A stretch of DNA of 64,000 nt from Nocardioides daphniae. Lineage in GTDB: Bacteria > Actinomycetota > Actinomycetes > Propionibacteriales > Nocardioidaceae. The notes under the pieces are model-generated. The model was not told the origin of the DNA. It was given only the letters and a program-made list of their open reading frames with translations, and ran no database searches. Numbering within the stretch: position 1 is the stretch's first letter; each line of letters opens with the position of its first letter. This document shows, in pieces, positions 28,148 to 37,716 of this stretch. The DNA is taken from assembly GCF_004777465.1 (NCBI RefSeq), contig NZ_CP038462.1:3162001-3226000 (forward strand). Reading direction: 5' to 3'. The position numbers were made by a program, and so were the translations under genes.

Positions 28148-29545
28148 ATGACCAAGTCGACGCGCACCCGTGCCACCTACCGCTGCTCGGAGTGCGGCTG
28201 GGAGACCGCCAAGTGGGTGGGCCGCTGCGGCGAGTGCCAGGCCTGGGGCTCGGTCGCCGAGGCCGCTGCCACCGCGCCGTCGGGGCGCACCGCACCGAGC
28301 GCGGTCACCTCGCCCGCCGTCCCGATCGGTCAGGTGCCGGTCGAGGACTCCGCCTTCCGCACCAGCGGCATCCCCGAGCTCGACCGCGTACTGGGTGGCG
28401 GACTCGTGCCCGGCGCCGCGATCCTGCTGGCCGGTGAGCCCGGCGTCGGCAAGTCGACGCTGCTCCTGGAGGTGGCCGCGCAGACGGCCCGCATGCGGCA
28501 CCGCACGCTCTACGTCACCGGTGAGGAGTCCGCCTCGCAGGTCCGGCTGCGCGCCGACCGCACCCAGGCCATCCACGACGAGCTCTACCTCGCTGCCGAG
28601 ACCGACCTGGGTGCGGTGCTCAGCCACATCGAGGAGGTCCGCCCCACCCTCCTGGTCATCGACTCCGTGCAGACCATCGGCGCCTCGGGCGTCGAGGGCG
28701 TGCCCGGCGGCGTGACCCAGGTGCGTGAGGTGGCCGCCGCCCTGGTCCGGATGGCCAAGACCCGCAACATCACCACGGTCCTGGTCGGCCACGTCACCAA
28801 GGACGGCTCGATCGCCGGCCCGCGCGTGCTCGAGCACGTCGTCGACGTCGTCCTGCACTTCGAGGGCGACCGCAACTCCCGCTTCCGGATGGTCCGGGCG
28901 ATGAAGAACCGCTTCGGTCCGGTCGACGAGGTCGGCTGCTTCGACCTGGGCGCCGACGGCATCACCGCCGTCACCGACCCGACCGGGCTCTTCGTCGAGC
29001 ACCACTCCACCCAGGTCCCGGGCACCTGCGTCGCCGTCACCATGGAGGGCCGGCGTCCACTGCTCGCCGAGGTGCAGGCCCTGGTGACACCGACCGCGTC
29101 GGAGCGCCCACGGCGTACGACGTCGGGCATCGACTCCTCCCGCCTCTCCATGGTCCTCGCGGTCTTGCAGCAGCACTGCGGGATCCGGCTGCACAACCAC
29201 GACGTCTTCGTCTCCACGGTCGGCGGCGCCAAGCTCGTCGACCCGGCGAGCGACCTGGCGATCGCGGTCGCGGTGGCTGGCGCCTGCTTCGACGTGGCCG
29301 CACCCACCGGGGTCGTGGCGATGGGCGAGATCGGCCTGGCCGGCGAGCTGCGGCGGGTCCGCGACCTCCCGCAGCGCCTCGGCGAGGCGAGTCGTCTGGG
29401 CTTCCGGGTGGCCGTCGTCCCGGGCGAGCGGGGCCCGGCGAAGAGCCGGACACCGGAGTCGTGGACCGTCGACGGGATGCGCGTCCTGGACGTGCAGGAC
29501 GTCGCCTCCGCGCTGCGCCTGCTGCGCCTGACAAGGGGCGACTGA
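28148..29545 (+). CDS. radA: DNA repair protein RadA (Sms)
   Basis: Branch-migration ATPase of recombinational repair, 465 residues. The N-terminal C4 zinc finger is YRCSECGWETAKWVGRCGEC. The RecA-like core has Walker A in LLAGEPGVGKSTLLLE, Walker B in LLVIDSVQTI and the RadA-specific KNRFG in RAMKNRFGPVDEVG. A Lon-like C-terminal domain follows (SDLAIAVAVAGACF, MGEIGLAGELRRV). It is directly upstream of disA, the conserved actinobacterial and firmicute order; RadA is known to modulate DisA in Bacillus. Confidence 0.97.
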   Translation: MTKSTRTRATYRCSECGWETAKWVGRCGECQAWGSVAEAAATAPSGRTAPSAVTSPAVPIGQVPVEDSAFRTSGIPELDRVLGGGLVPGAAILLAGEPGVGKSTLLLEVAAQTARMRHRTLYVTGEESASQVRLRADRTQAIHDELYLAAETDLGAVLSHIEEVRPTLLVIDSVQTIGASGVEGVPGGVTQVREVAAALVRMAKTRNITTVLVGHVTKDGSIAGPRVLEHVVDVVLHFEGDRNSRFRMVRAMKNRFGPVDEVGCFDLGADGITAVTDPTGLFVEHHSTQVPGTCVAVTMEGRRPLLAEVQALVTPTASERPRRTTSGIDSSRLSMVLAVLQQHCGIRLHNHDVFVSTVGGAKLVDPASDLAIAVAVAGACFDVAAPTGVVAMGEIGLAGELRRVRDLPQRLGEASRLGFRVAVVPGERGPAKSRTPESWTVDGMRVLDVQDVASALRLLRLTRGD

Positions 29546-29656
29546 CGACGCGCGGGCGCAGCGTGACCGCAGGCGGCGGGAGCCGGTGGACCGGCCGCTA
29601 CACTGACGCTGACCTGAGGGCTGGGCGTCCTGGGCGCCGACGGACGGAGGGACCAC

Positions 29657-30742
29657 GTGGTCAACATCGAGCGCAGCGAGGAACTCCTGCGCCTACGGGC
29701 CACGCTCGCCTCGATCGCCCCCGGCACCACCCTGCGTGACGGCCTCGAACGCATCCTGCGCGGCCGCACCGGCGCCCTGATCGTGCTCGGCCACGACAAG
29801 CTGGTCGAGTCGATCTGCACCGGCGGCTTCACCCTCGACGTCCCCTTCACCGCCACCGGGCTGCGCGAGCTGGCCAAGATGGACGGCGCGATCATCCTGG
29901 ACAAGGACGTCTCGCGCATCCACCGTGCCGCGGTGCACCTGATGCCCGACCACACGATCCACTCCGACGAGACCGGCACCCGTCACCGCACCGCCGACCG
30001 GGTGGCCCGCCAGACCGGCTTCCCCGTCGTCTCGGTCTCGCAGTCGATGCAGATCATCGCGATCTACGTCGGCGAGACCCGCCACGTCCTCGAGGACGCC
30101 GGCCAGATCCTGTCCCGCGCCAACCAGGCCCTGGCGACGCTGGAGCGCTACAAGCTGCGCCTCGACGAGGTCTCCTCCACGCTGTCGGCGCTGGAGATCG
30201 AGGACCTCGTCACCGTCCGCGACGTCGCCGTCGTGGCCCAGCGCCTCGAGATGGTCAGCCGGATCTCCGCCGAGATCGAGGACTACGTCCTGGAGCTCGG
30301 CACCGACGGCCGACTGCTCTCCCTGCAGCTGGAGGAGCTCATCACCGGCGTCGACGCCGACCGCGAGCTGGTCATCCGCGACTACCTGCCGGCGAGCAAG
30401 AAGCAGAAGTCACCCGCCGAGGTGCTGGCCGCCCTGGGTGCGCTCTCCCCCACCGAGCTCGTCGACCCCGCCGCCGTCGCCAAGGCGCTGGACCTCACCA
30501 CGGGTGACCACCTCGACGGCGCCGTCGCCCCGCGCGGCTTCCGCCTCCTGGCCAAGGTGCCGCGCCTCCCCGCCACGGTGGTGGAGCGCCTGGTCGAGAA
30601 CTTCGGCGGGCTGCAGCAGCTGCTCTCCGCCGGCATCGACGACCTGCAGACCGTGGAGGGCGTCGGCGAGCTGCGCGCCCGCTCGGTCCGCGAGGGGCTC
30701 TCCCGCCTGGCGGAGTCGAGCATCCTCGAGCGCTACGTCTGA
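29657..30742 (+). CDS. disA: Diadenylate cyclase / DNA integrity scanning protein DisA
   Basis: Makes cyclic di-AMP from two ATP while scanning DNA, 361 residues. The DAC domain has the catalytic DGA in AKMDGAIILDKD and the ATP-binding RHRTA in GTRHRTADRVARQTG. A helical linker follows, and a C-terminal helix-hairpin-helix DNA-binding domain ends in LQTVEGVGELRARSVREGLSRL. GTG start with GGAGGGA ribosome site 5 bp upstream. A -10-like TACACT is at 29599-29604, so it may have its own promoter apart from radA. Confidence 0.97.
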   Translation: MVNIERSEELLRLRATLASIAPGTTLRDGLERILRGRTGALIVLGHDKLVESICTGGFTLDVPFTATGLRELAKMDGAIILDKDVSRIHRAAVHLMPDHTIHSDETGTRHRTADRVARQTGFPVVSVSQSMQIIAIYVGETRHVLEDAGQILSRANQALATLERYKLRLDEVSSTLSALEIEDLVTVRDVAVVAQRLEMVSRISAEIEDYVLELGTDGRLLSLQLEELITGVDADRELVIRDYLPASKKQKSPAEVLAALGALSPTELVDPAAVAKALDLTTGDHLDGAVAPRGFRLLAKVPRLPATVVERLVENFGGLQQLLSAGIDDLQTVEGVGELRARSVREGLSRLAESSILERYV

Positions 30743-30780
30743 CCCACCAGCCCTGAGGCAGCCGCCCCGAGCGAGCAGGA

Positions 30781-31551
30781 TCAGCCGTTCGGCTCGACGG
30801 CGCCCGACGGCTTCGGCGACGAGGACGGCTTCTTCTTCGCCTTCTTCGGCTTGGGGTCGACCGTCTTCGTCACGGTGACTGCCGAGGGCCGGGTGAGCTT
30901 GAACTGCACCGAGGTCGGCTCACCGGCATATGCGGCCGCGTTGACGTGGTACCAGCCGGCGCGCGCCCAGTCGGTGAGGTTGGAGCACTCGTCGTCGGAG
31001 CGGCGACCGCTCCACGTCATCTCGACCTTGGTCTCGTGGTCGCGGTAGACGGTGACGTCCTTCGTCGGGATCGCCTGCGGGCAGTGCCGGCTGTGCCAGA
31101 TCTCGTCGGGGTCCTTGCGCGGACCGGAGTCGATCTTGACCGTCACGCTGCGCGAGGAGACCTGCCAGGTGCACGCCTCGGCCGTCTGCGTGGTCAGCAC
31201 CAGGGTGATCGGCAGCTTGGCCGTCGACCGCTTGCTCGGCACGTCGGGGGTGACCACGACGTCCTCGTTGGAGCAGACGCCCTCCGGCGCGGGAAGCGGC
31301 GGCTTGGTCGGCTTCGCGCTCGGCGACGCCGAGGCGGTGGCCGTGGGGGTCGCGGTCGCCTCGGGCGCCTCGACCACCTCCGTGCTGACCGTCGTCGCGG
31401 CGTCCTCGCCGCCGGACGAGGCGTCACTGCTGCTGGTGAGCAGGCGGGCGGCGCCGAAGACCACCAGGAAGACCGTGCCGAGCACCAGGGCACGGCGGAA
31501 CCAGTAGACGCGGGGCGGCAACGGACCCTTGGGGGAGGTCAGCGCGGACAT
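30781..31551 (-). CDS. Membrane-anchored protein of unknown function
   Basis: 256 residues. One N-terminal membrane segment (ALVLGTVFLVVFGAARLL) follows a short basic cytoplasmic tail. Next come a Ser/Thr/Ala/Pro-rich linker, then an extracytoplasmic domain of about 130 residues with four cysteines (GVCSNEDV, EACTWQV, SRHCPQA, DECSNLT), and a Lys/Pro/Ser-rich tail. It lies convergent with disA and divergent from mutY. A membrane protein occupies the same place in M. tuberculosis (Rv3587c, from memory). No catalytic motif is visible. Confidence 0.8.
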   Translation of the reverse strand: MSALTSPKGPLPPRVYWFRRALVLGTVFLVVFGAARLLTSSSDASSGGEDAATTVSTEVVEAPEATATPTATASASPSAKPTKPPLPAPEGVCSNEDVVVTPDVPSKRSTAKLPITLVLTTQTAEACTWQVSSRSVTVKIDSGPRKDPDEIWHSRHCPQAIPTKDVTVYRDHETKVEMTWSGRRSDDECSNLTDWARAGWYHVNAAAYAGEPTSVQFKLTRPSAVTVTKTVDPKPKKAKKKPSSSPKPSGAVEPNG

Positions 31552-31644
31552 GCCCGAAACGTTAGCCACCGGCGGCGCCCGGACCGGGGAGGCTCTCCGA
31601 GGCCGCGCGAGTTGTTCGCGGTCACCGTGGCTACGATCGCGGCG

Positions 31645-32511
31645 ATGAGCACGCTGCACGCCCCGATCCTCGACTGGTACGCCGCCCACCAGCGCGACCT
31701 GCCGTGGCGCCGCCCCGAGGCCTCGCCCTGGTCGGTCATGGTCAGCGAGTTCATGCTCCAGCAGACCCCGGTCGCGCGGGTGCTCGGACCCCACGAGGCC
31801 TGGCTGACCCGCTGGCCGACCCCCGCGGCACTGGCGGCCGAGCCGACGGGCGAGGCCGTACGCGCGTGGGGACGCCTCGGCTACCCCCGCCGCGCGCTGC
31901 GGCTGCACGCCGCAGCCACCGCCATCGTGGAGCGGCACGACGGGGAGGTGCCGGCGGCGTACGAGGACCTCGTCGCGCTGCCCGGCGTCGGTGACTACAC
32001 CGCCTCGGCCATCGCCAGCTTCGCCTTCGGCCGCCGCCACGTCGTCCTCGACACCAACGTGCGTCGGGTCCTCGCCCGCGCCGTGAGCGGCGTCGAGTTC
32101 CCCACCACCGCCCCGACCCGCGCCGAGCGCGACCTGGCGACCGGGTTGCTGCCCGACGAGGCACCCGTCGCCGCCGAGTGGGCGGTCGCCGTGATGGAGC
32201 TGGGCGCGCTCGTCTGCACCGCGAAGTCACCCGACTGCGGCGCCTGCCCGGTGCGCGACCAGTGCGCGTGGCTGCTGGCCGGGCGACCGGCGTACGACGG
32301 CCCGCCGCGCCGCGGCCAGGCCTGGGACGGCACCGACCGCCAGTGCCGTGGTCGGTTGATGGCCGTGCTGCGTGAGGCGCACGGCCCGGTGCACGTCAGC
32401 AGCCTGGTCGCGGCGTGGCCCGACCACGTGCAGCGCGAGCGCTGCCTGGCCTCGCTGCTCGCCGACCAGCTGATGGTGCAGGTCGGGGACGAGACGTACG
32501 CCCTCCCCTGA
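31645..32511 (+). CDS. mutY: A/G-specific adenine glycosylase MutY
   Basis: Removes adenine mispaired with 8-oxoguanine, 288 residues. The helix-hairpin-helix GPD motif is ALPGVGDYTASAIASFAFG, with the catalytic Asp in HVVLDTNVRRVLAR and the catalytic Glu in VSEFMLQQTPV. The iron-sulfur cluster loop CTAKSPDCGACPVRDQC has the C-x6-C-x2-C-x5-C spacing. The C-terminal NUDIX-like 8-oxoG recognition domain is missing or very short: after the cluster only about 80 residues remain, as in other short actinobacterial MutY proteins. Confidence 0.94.
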   Translation: MSTLHAPILDWYAAHQRDLPWRRPEASPWSVMVSEFMLQQTPVARVLGPHEAWLTRWPTPAALAAEPTGEAVRAWGRLGYPRRALRLHAAATAIVERHDGEVPAAYEDLVALPGVGDYTASAIASFAFGRRHVVLDTNVRRVLARAVSGVEFPTTAPTRAERDLATGLLPDEAPVAAEWAVAVMELGALVCTAKSPDCGACPVRDQCAWLLAGRPAYDGPPRRGQAWDGTDRQCRGRLMAVLREAHGPVHVSSLVAAWPDHVQRERCLASLLADQLMVQVGDETYALP

Positions 32512-32542
32512 CGCGCGGCTGGCAGCCGGGGAGGCGGAATGG

Positions 32543-32587
32543 CGACGGCCCGGCTGCCACCGCTCTCGCGGGGCAGCCGGGCCGTCG
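32543..32587. terminator. Bidirectional terminator between mutY and clpC
   Basis: A perfect 16-bp stem (CGACGGCCCGGCTGCC / GGCAGCCGGGCCGTCG) with a 13-nt loop, placed between the convergent ends of mutY and clpC. No long T-run, as is usual for high-GC actinobacteria. Confidence 0.8.
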
Positions 32588-32605
32588 TCAGTCAGACCTG
32601 GAAGG

Positions 32606-35181
32606 TCACTCGCCCTCGGCACGGGGGACGTCGACCGGGCCGGCCGAGTCGTCGGGGCCCTCGGTGGGGGCACCCTCGACGTCGATCGTCTCCAGCGGCG
32701 GCATGTCCGGCACGGTCGAGTTCTTCTGGCCGGTGAAGGTGAAGGTCGCGGTCGGACCCTCGCCCTCGGCGTCCACGAGCACGATCTGGCCGGGACCGAC
32801 CTCGCCGTAGAGCATCTTCTCGGCCAGCACGTCCTCGATCTCGCGCTGCACGGTCCGGCGCAGCGGGCGGGCGCCCAGCACCGGGTCGTAACCGCGCTCG
32901 GCGAGCACCTTCTTGGCCGCGTCGGTGACCTCGATGGTCATGTCGCGGTCGCGCAGGCGCTTGTCGACGGAGGCGATCATGTTGTCGACCATCGCCACGA
33001 TCTGCTCCTGCGTCAGCGGCGGGAAGACGATGATCTCGTCGACACGGTTGAGGAACTCGGGGCGGAAGTGCTGCTTGAGCTCCTCCGACACCTTGGCCTT
33101 CATCCGGTCGTACGTGCCCTGGGTGTCGGACGCGTTGCCGAAGCCCAGGCTCACGCCCTTGGCGATGTCGCGGGAACCGAGGTTCGTGGTCATGATGATG
33201 ACGGTGTTCTTGAAGTCGACCACGCGGCCCTGCGAGTCGGTCAGGCGACCTTCCTCGAGGATCTGCAGCAGCGAGTTGAAGATGTCCGGGTGGGCCTTCT
33301 CGACCTCGTCGAAGAGGACGACCGAGAACGGCTTGCGGCGCACCTTCTCCGTCAGCTGGCCACCCTCCTCGTAGCCCACGTAGCCGGGGGGCGAGCCGAA
33401 GAGGCGCGAGACCGTGTGCTTCTCGGCGAACTCGGACATGTCGAGCTGGATGAGCGCGTCCTCGTCACCGAAGAGGAACTCGGCCAGCGTCTTCGACAGC
33501 CACGTCTTACCGACACCGGACGGACCGGCGAAGATGAACGAACCGCCGGGGCGCTTCGGGTCCTTCAGGCCGGCACGGGTGCGGCGGATGGCCCGCGAGA
33601 TCGCCTTGACGGCGTCCTCCTGACCGATGACGCGCTTGTGGAGCTCGTCCTCCATCTTGAGCAGACGGGTGGACTCCTCCTCCGACAGCTTGACGATCGG
33701 GATGCCGGTCGCGACGGCGAGCACCTCGGCGATGATCTCCTCGTCGACCTCGGCGATCTCGTCCAGGTCGTTGGAGCGCCACTGCTTCTCGCGGTCGGCC
33801 TTGGCGGCGATCAGCTGCTTCTCCTCGTCACGCAGGCGCGCGGCCGCCTCGAAGTCCTGGCCGTCGATCGCGGCCTCCTTGCGCTGGCGCACGTCGGTGA
33901 TCTTGTCGTCGTACTCGCGCAGGTCGGCGGGAGCGGTCATGCGGCGGATGCGCAGGCGGGAACCGGCCTCGTCGATCAGGTCGATGGCCTTGTCCGGCAG
34001 GAACCGGTCGGAGATGTAGCGGTCGGCCAGGGTCGCCGCCGAGACCAGGGCCTCGTCGGTGATGGTGACGCGGTGGTGCGCCTCGTAGCGGTCACGCAGG
34101 CCCTTGAGCATCTCGATCGTGTGAGCGATCGACGGCTCGGCGACCTGGATCGGCTGGAAGCGGCGCTCGAGCGCGGCGTCCTTCTCGAGGTGCTTGCGGT
34201 ATTCGTCCAGGGTGGTCGCACCGATGGTCTGCAGCTCACCGCGGGCCAGCATCGGCTTGAGGATGCTGGCGGCGTCGATCGCGCCCTCGGCGGCACCCGC
34301 ACCCACCAGGGTGTGGATCTCGTCGATGAAGAGGACGATGTCGCCGCGGGTCTTGATCTCCTTGAGCACCTTCTTGAGGCGCTCCTCGAAGTCACCGCGG
34401 TAGCGCGAGCCGGCGACCAGGGCACCCAGGTCGAGGGTGTAGATCTGCTTGTCGCGCAGCGTCTCGGGGACGTTGCCCTTGACGATGTCCTGCGCGAGGC
34501 CCTCGACGACGGTGGTCTTGCCGACGCCGGGCTCACCGATCAGGACCGGGTTGTTCTTCGTGCGGCGCGAGAGGATCTGCATGACCCGCTCGATCTCCTG
34601 CTCACGGCCGATCACCGGGTCGAGCTTGCCCTCACGGGCGGCCTGGGTGAGGTTGCGGCCGAACTGGTCGAGGACCAGCGACGACTGCGGGGTCTCGCCC
34701 TGCGAGGAGCTGGCGCCGGTGCTGGCACCGGCGGTCTCCTTGCCCTGGAAGCCGGAGAGCAGCTGGATGACCTGCTGGCGGACGCGGTTGAGGTCGGCGC
34801 CGAGCTTCTGCAGGACCTGGGCGGCGACGCCCTCGCCCTCGCGGATCAGCCCGAGCAGGATGTGCTCGGTGCCGAGTAGGAGTGGCCGAGCTGCAGCGCC
34901 TCGCGCAGGGACAGCTCGAGCACCTTCTTGGCGCGGGGGGTGAAGGGGATGTGGCCCGAGGGAGCCTGCTGACCCTGGCCGATGATCTCCTCGACCTGGG
35001 CGCGCACGGCCTCCAACGAGATGTCGAGGGACTCGAGCGCCTTGGCGGCCACACCCTCGCCCTCGTGGATGAGGCCGAGCAGGATGTGCTCGGTACCGAT
35101 GTAGTTGTGCGAGAGCATGCGGGCCTCTTCCTGGGCCAGCACCACCACTCGTCGGGCTCGGTCGGTGAACCGCTCGAACAT
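32606..35181 (-). CDS. clpC: ATP-dependent Clp protease ATPase subunit ClpC (frameshifted)
   Basis: Hsp100 unfoldase that feeds ClpP. The N-terminal domain ([20 protein letters not shown]) has two Clp-N repeats with [11 protein letters not shown]1 has Walker [16 protein letters not shown]. The middle domain contains a UVR-like motif ([19 protein letters not shown]). D2 has Walker [20 protein letters not shown] and [13 protein letters not shown]. One C is missing near 34878 at codon about 102: restored it reads [22 protein letters not shown]. The start is the ATG at 35181. In actinobacteria ClpC is essential, so the break is almost certainly a sequence error. Confidence 0.95.
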
Positions 35182-35249
35182 CTGCGCTCCTAACGTTTCT
35201 GGTCCCCGGCCGCGCACGGTGCACGCACAGGCGTGGAGACACTGGGCTC

Positions 35250-35277
35250 AACGCCCGGGACCAGCCTACGTGTTCCC
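35250..35277 (-). promoter_or_regulatory. Sigma-R/sigma-H-like promoter upstream of clpC
   Basis: On the minus strand GGGAAC (35277-35272), a 19-nt spacer, then GTT (35252-35250), close to the thiol-oxidative-stress consensus GGAAT-N18-GTT. The element ends about 70 bp before the clpC start. clpC is a known member of the sigma-R/sigma-H regulon in Streptomyces and corynebacteria. Found by eye only. Confidence 0.4.
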
Positions 35278-35297
35278 ACCGACAGGACCAGCCCGTC

Positions 35298-35308
35298 CGC
35301 TGCCAGCG
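35298..35308. promoter_or_regulatory. ClgR-like box upstream of clpC
   Basis: CGCTGCCAGCG is palindromic apart from its centre and matches the ClgR core CGCYNANRGCG at 10 of 11 positions. It lies just upstream of the sigma-R-like element. ClgR activates clpC in corynebacteria and Streptomyces. Confidence 0.4.
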
Positions 35309-35335
35309 AACACCCCGGCCCGGCGCGCCGCAGGA

Positions 35336-37072
35336 TCACCGGCGCTGGCGCACCAGCAACGACACCCTCTTCGGCGCCGCGGCCCTCACGTAGGCGGTCC
35401 CGACGTGCTGCACGCGCAGCTGGTGACGGCCCGGACGCATCCTCGGCAGCATCAGTCGCGCCCACCCGTCCCTGCCGACCGTCGCGTGGAGCACGCGGCG
35501 ACCCACGACGACGCGCACCGTCCCCTGGGGAGCGGCCGCACCCTTGACGTACGTCTCGGAGCCCGGCAGCGTGCGCACCCGCACCCGCAGGGTCACCCTG
35601 GCCGCGCCGACGCGCAGCCGCGCCGGAGCCAGGAGGCGGGCCAGGTCGGGCTTGACCTTGTAGCCCCGCGACGTGGCCACGCCCACCGGGAGGCCGGGCA
35701 CCCGCAGGCGCTCGCGGACCTTGATCTCGCGGCCGAGGTCGGCGGCGGTGATCTCGTACGTCAGCCCCGTCGCCCCGCGGATCGGGCGGCCGTTGCGCAG
35801 CCACTGCCGCTCCACGCGGGAGGTGCGCAGCGGCTCCCACACGGCCGGGTCGACGCGCAGCACGTAGCCGCGGCCGCGGGCGGGCGTCGACGCCCGCTGG
35901 ACGAGCGGATTCCACATGGCGTTGGGCGCGCCCACCTCGGACGGACGGTCCACGTCGACGACCCAGACGGCGCCGTCACCGACGTGCACGACGTGCGCGC
36001 CGTCGGTGGAGAGGTCGTGCCCCGCGGACGGGTCGACACCCCGCGCCAGGACGCGCGTCGTACCGAGGTCGACGTCGCGCTCGACCAGCTCGGTGCCCTC
36101 GGCGCCGGCGAGCGCGAAGAGGACCGACCCTCCGTCACGGTCGAGCACCGGCGCGGCGGAGTCGCCGCGCAGCGGCCAGCCCTTGTCCTCGACGTCGGCC
36201 TGGACCTCGCTGCCGGTGGCGAGCGTACGCACGTAGGTCGCGCTCCGCACCACGCCGCCGGGCTGGCTCTGGGTCCGGACGAGCGCCAGGCTCGACCCGT
36301 CGGCGCTGAGCGCCGGGGCGCTGCCGACGGCGACCTCGGCGAGCGACGCAGGACCACCGGCCGCGCGGTCGGCGAGCACGATCCGGCTCCCGCCGACGCT
36401 GCTGCGGGTGAAGGCGATCCGGTCGGCGTCGGCGTCGACCGTGGGCTCGGAGAAGTCGACCCCGGCCTCCTCGGCCGAGACCAGCCGCGGCTGGGACGGC
36501 CCCTGGGCCCCCAGCGACGCCACCACGACGTCGCTGCCGGGAGCAGCGGCGTACGGCCCCTCGACGACGTCGGTGGCCCGGGTGGTGAAGACGACGTGGC
36601 TGCCGTCGTCGGAGACCTGCGGCTGCGCAGAGCCCTCGTTGCCGGCGCTGCCGTCGACGCGGTCGCCGGAGACCAGCCACGTGGTGCCGGCCTCGGCGTC
36701 GGTGACGTAGACCTGCGAGGACGGGTCCCAGCCCTGGCCGCGCGCCGCGGTGCGGCGGGCCCAGGCGATGAAGCGGCCGTCGCCGCTGATGGAGGTCTCC
36801 GCCACCACCGCGCCGTCGACGCTCGCGAGTCGCCACGCCTGGCCGGACACCGGGTCGTAGCGGTAGAGGCCGCTGCTGCCGCCCTCGTCGCCGGCGAAGG
36901 CGATCCACCGCCCGTCCGCGGAGACCGAGAGGTCGCTGGGCCCCGACGGCACCTCGACGGGCGTGCCGGCGGCGTGCGCCGCTCCGGCACCCGCCGCGGC
37001 CAGGCCCGGCAGGACGGTCACCACCAGCGCCGTGGTCACGGCGCAGGTCAGTCTGCCGACGCATGCGTTCAC
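35336..37072 (-). CDS. Secreted beta-propeller (PD40/TolB-like) protein with Ig-like C-terminus, paralogue 1
   Basis: 578 residues from a GTG start. A signal peptide (RLTCAVTTALVVTVLPGLAAAG to AHAA) precedes repeated PD40 blades of the type LSVSADGRWIAFAGDEGG, SISGDGRFIAWARR, QVSDDGSHVVFTTRATD and DLSTDGAHVVHVGDG, as in TolB and WD40-like propellers. Next comes an Ig-like module (ERQWLRNGRPIRGATGLTYEI, TAADLGREIKVRER) and a basic C-terminal beta domain. The same architecture recurs in the gene at 37811-39570, with lsr2 in between. No enzymatic motif is seen; an extracellular binding or wall-associated role is inferred. Confidence 0.8.
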   Translation of the reverse strand: MNACVGRLTCAVTTALVVTVLPGLAAAGAGAAHAAGTPVEVPSGPSDLSVSADGRWIAFAGDEGGSSGLYRYDPVSGQAWRLASVDGAVVAETSISGDGRFIAWARRTAARGQGWDPSSQVYVTDAEAGTTWLVSGDRVDGSAGNEGSAQPQVSDDGSHVVFTTRATDVVEGPYAAAPGSDVVVASLGAQGPSQPRLVSAEEAGVDFSEPTVDADADRIAFTRSSVGGSRIVLADRAAGGPASLAEVAVGSAPALSADGSSLALVRTQSQPGGVVRSATYVRTLATGSEVQADVEDKGWPLRGDSAAPVLDRDGGSVLFALAGAEGTELVERDVDLGTTRVLARGVDPSAGHDLSTDGAHVVHVGDGAVWVVDVDRPSEVGAPNAMWNPLVQRASTPARGRGYVLRVDPAVWEPLRTSRVERQWLRNGRPIRGATGLTYEITAADLGREIKVRERLRVPGLPVGVATSRGYKVKPDLARLLAPARLRVGAARVTLRVRVRTLPGSETYVKGAAAPQGTVRVVVGRRVLHATVGRDGWARLMLPRMRPGRHQLRVQHVGTAYVRAAAPKRVSLLVRQRR

Positions 37073-37141
37073 TTCCCCCGATGAATGAACCCGGCTGGTC
37101 CACACCGGGCCCACAGGATCCCCCGGGAGGCGCATCGGATC

Positions 37142-37160
37142 GACCCCCATATTGGGGGTC
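37142..37160. promoter_or_regulatory. 8-bp inverted repeat upstream of propeller gene 1
   Basis: GACCCCCA-TAT-TGGGGGTC, a perfect 8-bp palindrome with an AT centre, 70 bp upstream of the GTG of the propeller gene and downstream of lsr2. It could be an operator or a second terminator hairpin. Confidence 0.35.
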
Positions 37161-37173
37161 ACGGACGCGACGA

Positions 37174-37208
37174 GGCCCGGCGTCCCTCCGCTCGGGGGGC
37201 GCCGGGCC
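37174..37208 (-). terminator. Terminator hairpin downstream of lsr2
   Basis: GGCCCGGCG / CGCCGGGCC, a 9-bp perfect stem extended by a partly paired CCCTCC/GGGGGG interior. It begins 26 bp after the lsr2 stop in the direction of transcription. Confidence 0.65.
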
Positions 37209-37233
37209 CGGTGGAGCGAGGCGTCCGCACGCC

Positions 37234-37578
37234 TCACTCGATCACGTCAGTTGCGGCCTCGTAGGCCGCGATGACGCTGGCGGGGACGCGTCCGCGCTCG
37301 GAGACCTCGTGGCCGTTGGCCCGGGCCCACTCGCGCACGGCCTTGGTGTCGGGGCCTCCGGCAGCGCTGCCCGAGTTCTTGCGGGCGGAGCCGCGCTTCG
37401 ACCCGGTGACCTTGCGGGCGTGGCCCACGTAGCCGGAGAGCGCGTCGCGCAGCTTCTGGGCGTTCGCGTCGGTGAGGTCGATCTCGTACGTCGATCCGTC
37501 GAGGCCGAACGTGACGGTCTCGTCGGCAGGACTTCCGTCGAGATCGTCGATGAGGACGATGCTTACCTTCTGGGCCAT
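37234..37578 (-). CDS. lsr2: Nucleoid-associated protein Lsr2
   Basis: The actinobacterial H-NS counterpart: binds AT-rich DNA and silences foreign genes. It is 114 residues. The N-terminal oligomerisation domain begins [20 protein letters not shown] and has [15 protein letters not shown]. The C-terminal DNA-binding domain has [19 protein letters not shown] with the AT-hook-like RGR. Its closeness to clpC matches the mycobacterial order, but here it sits between two secreted propeller paralogues and lysS is not adjacent. Confidence 0.97.
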   Translation of the reverse strand: MAQKVSIVLIDDLDGSPADETVTFGLDGSTYEIDLTDANAQKLRDALSGYVGHARKVTGSKRGSARKNSGSAAGGPDTKAVREWARANGHEVSERGRVPASVIAAYEAATDVIE

Positions 37579-37716
37579 GAATGACTACCTCTGCACGTGG
37601 GGGGTGAATATCGAATGTGACCGTACGCCCTTTTCCACTCACAGCAAAAGGGCAAACCGATGACGGGGACCTTTCTACACTCTGCAGAACTGCTCCTTGA
37701 GGAGAAAAGGCCGAAA

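Noticed and set aside
27239..29545. A single long frame joining the methyltransferase and RadA, suggesting a fusion enzyme
   Set aside because: The methyltransferase has a one-base loss near 27833; in the true frame it stops at 28092. The bridging residues are Ser/Thr/Arg-rich frame-shadow sequence, and RadA has its own ATG and zinc finger at 28148.
31646..32511. Longer mutY frame beginning at 30946
   Set aside because: The upstream part overlaps the convergent-strand membrane protein gene and has no family similarity; the ATG at 31645 begins the conserved MutY N-terminus.
32606..35251. An 881-residue clpC frame starting at 35251
   Set aside because: Its first 120 residues are out of frame. 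The real N-terminus [11 protein letters not shown] lies in another frame and joins through the one-base loss near 34878.
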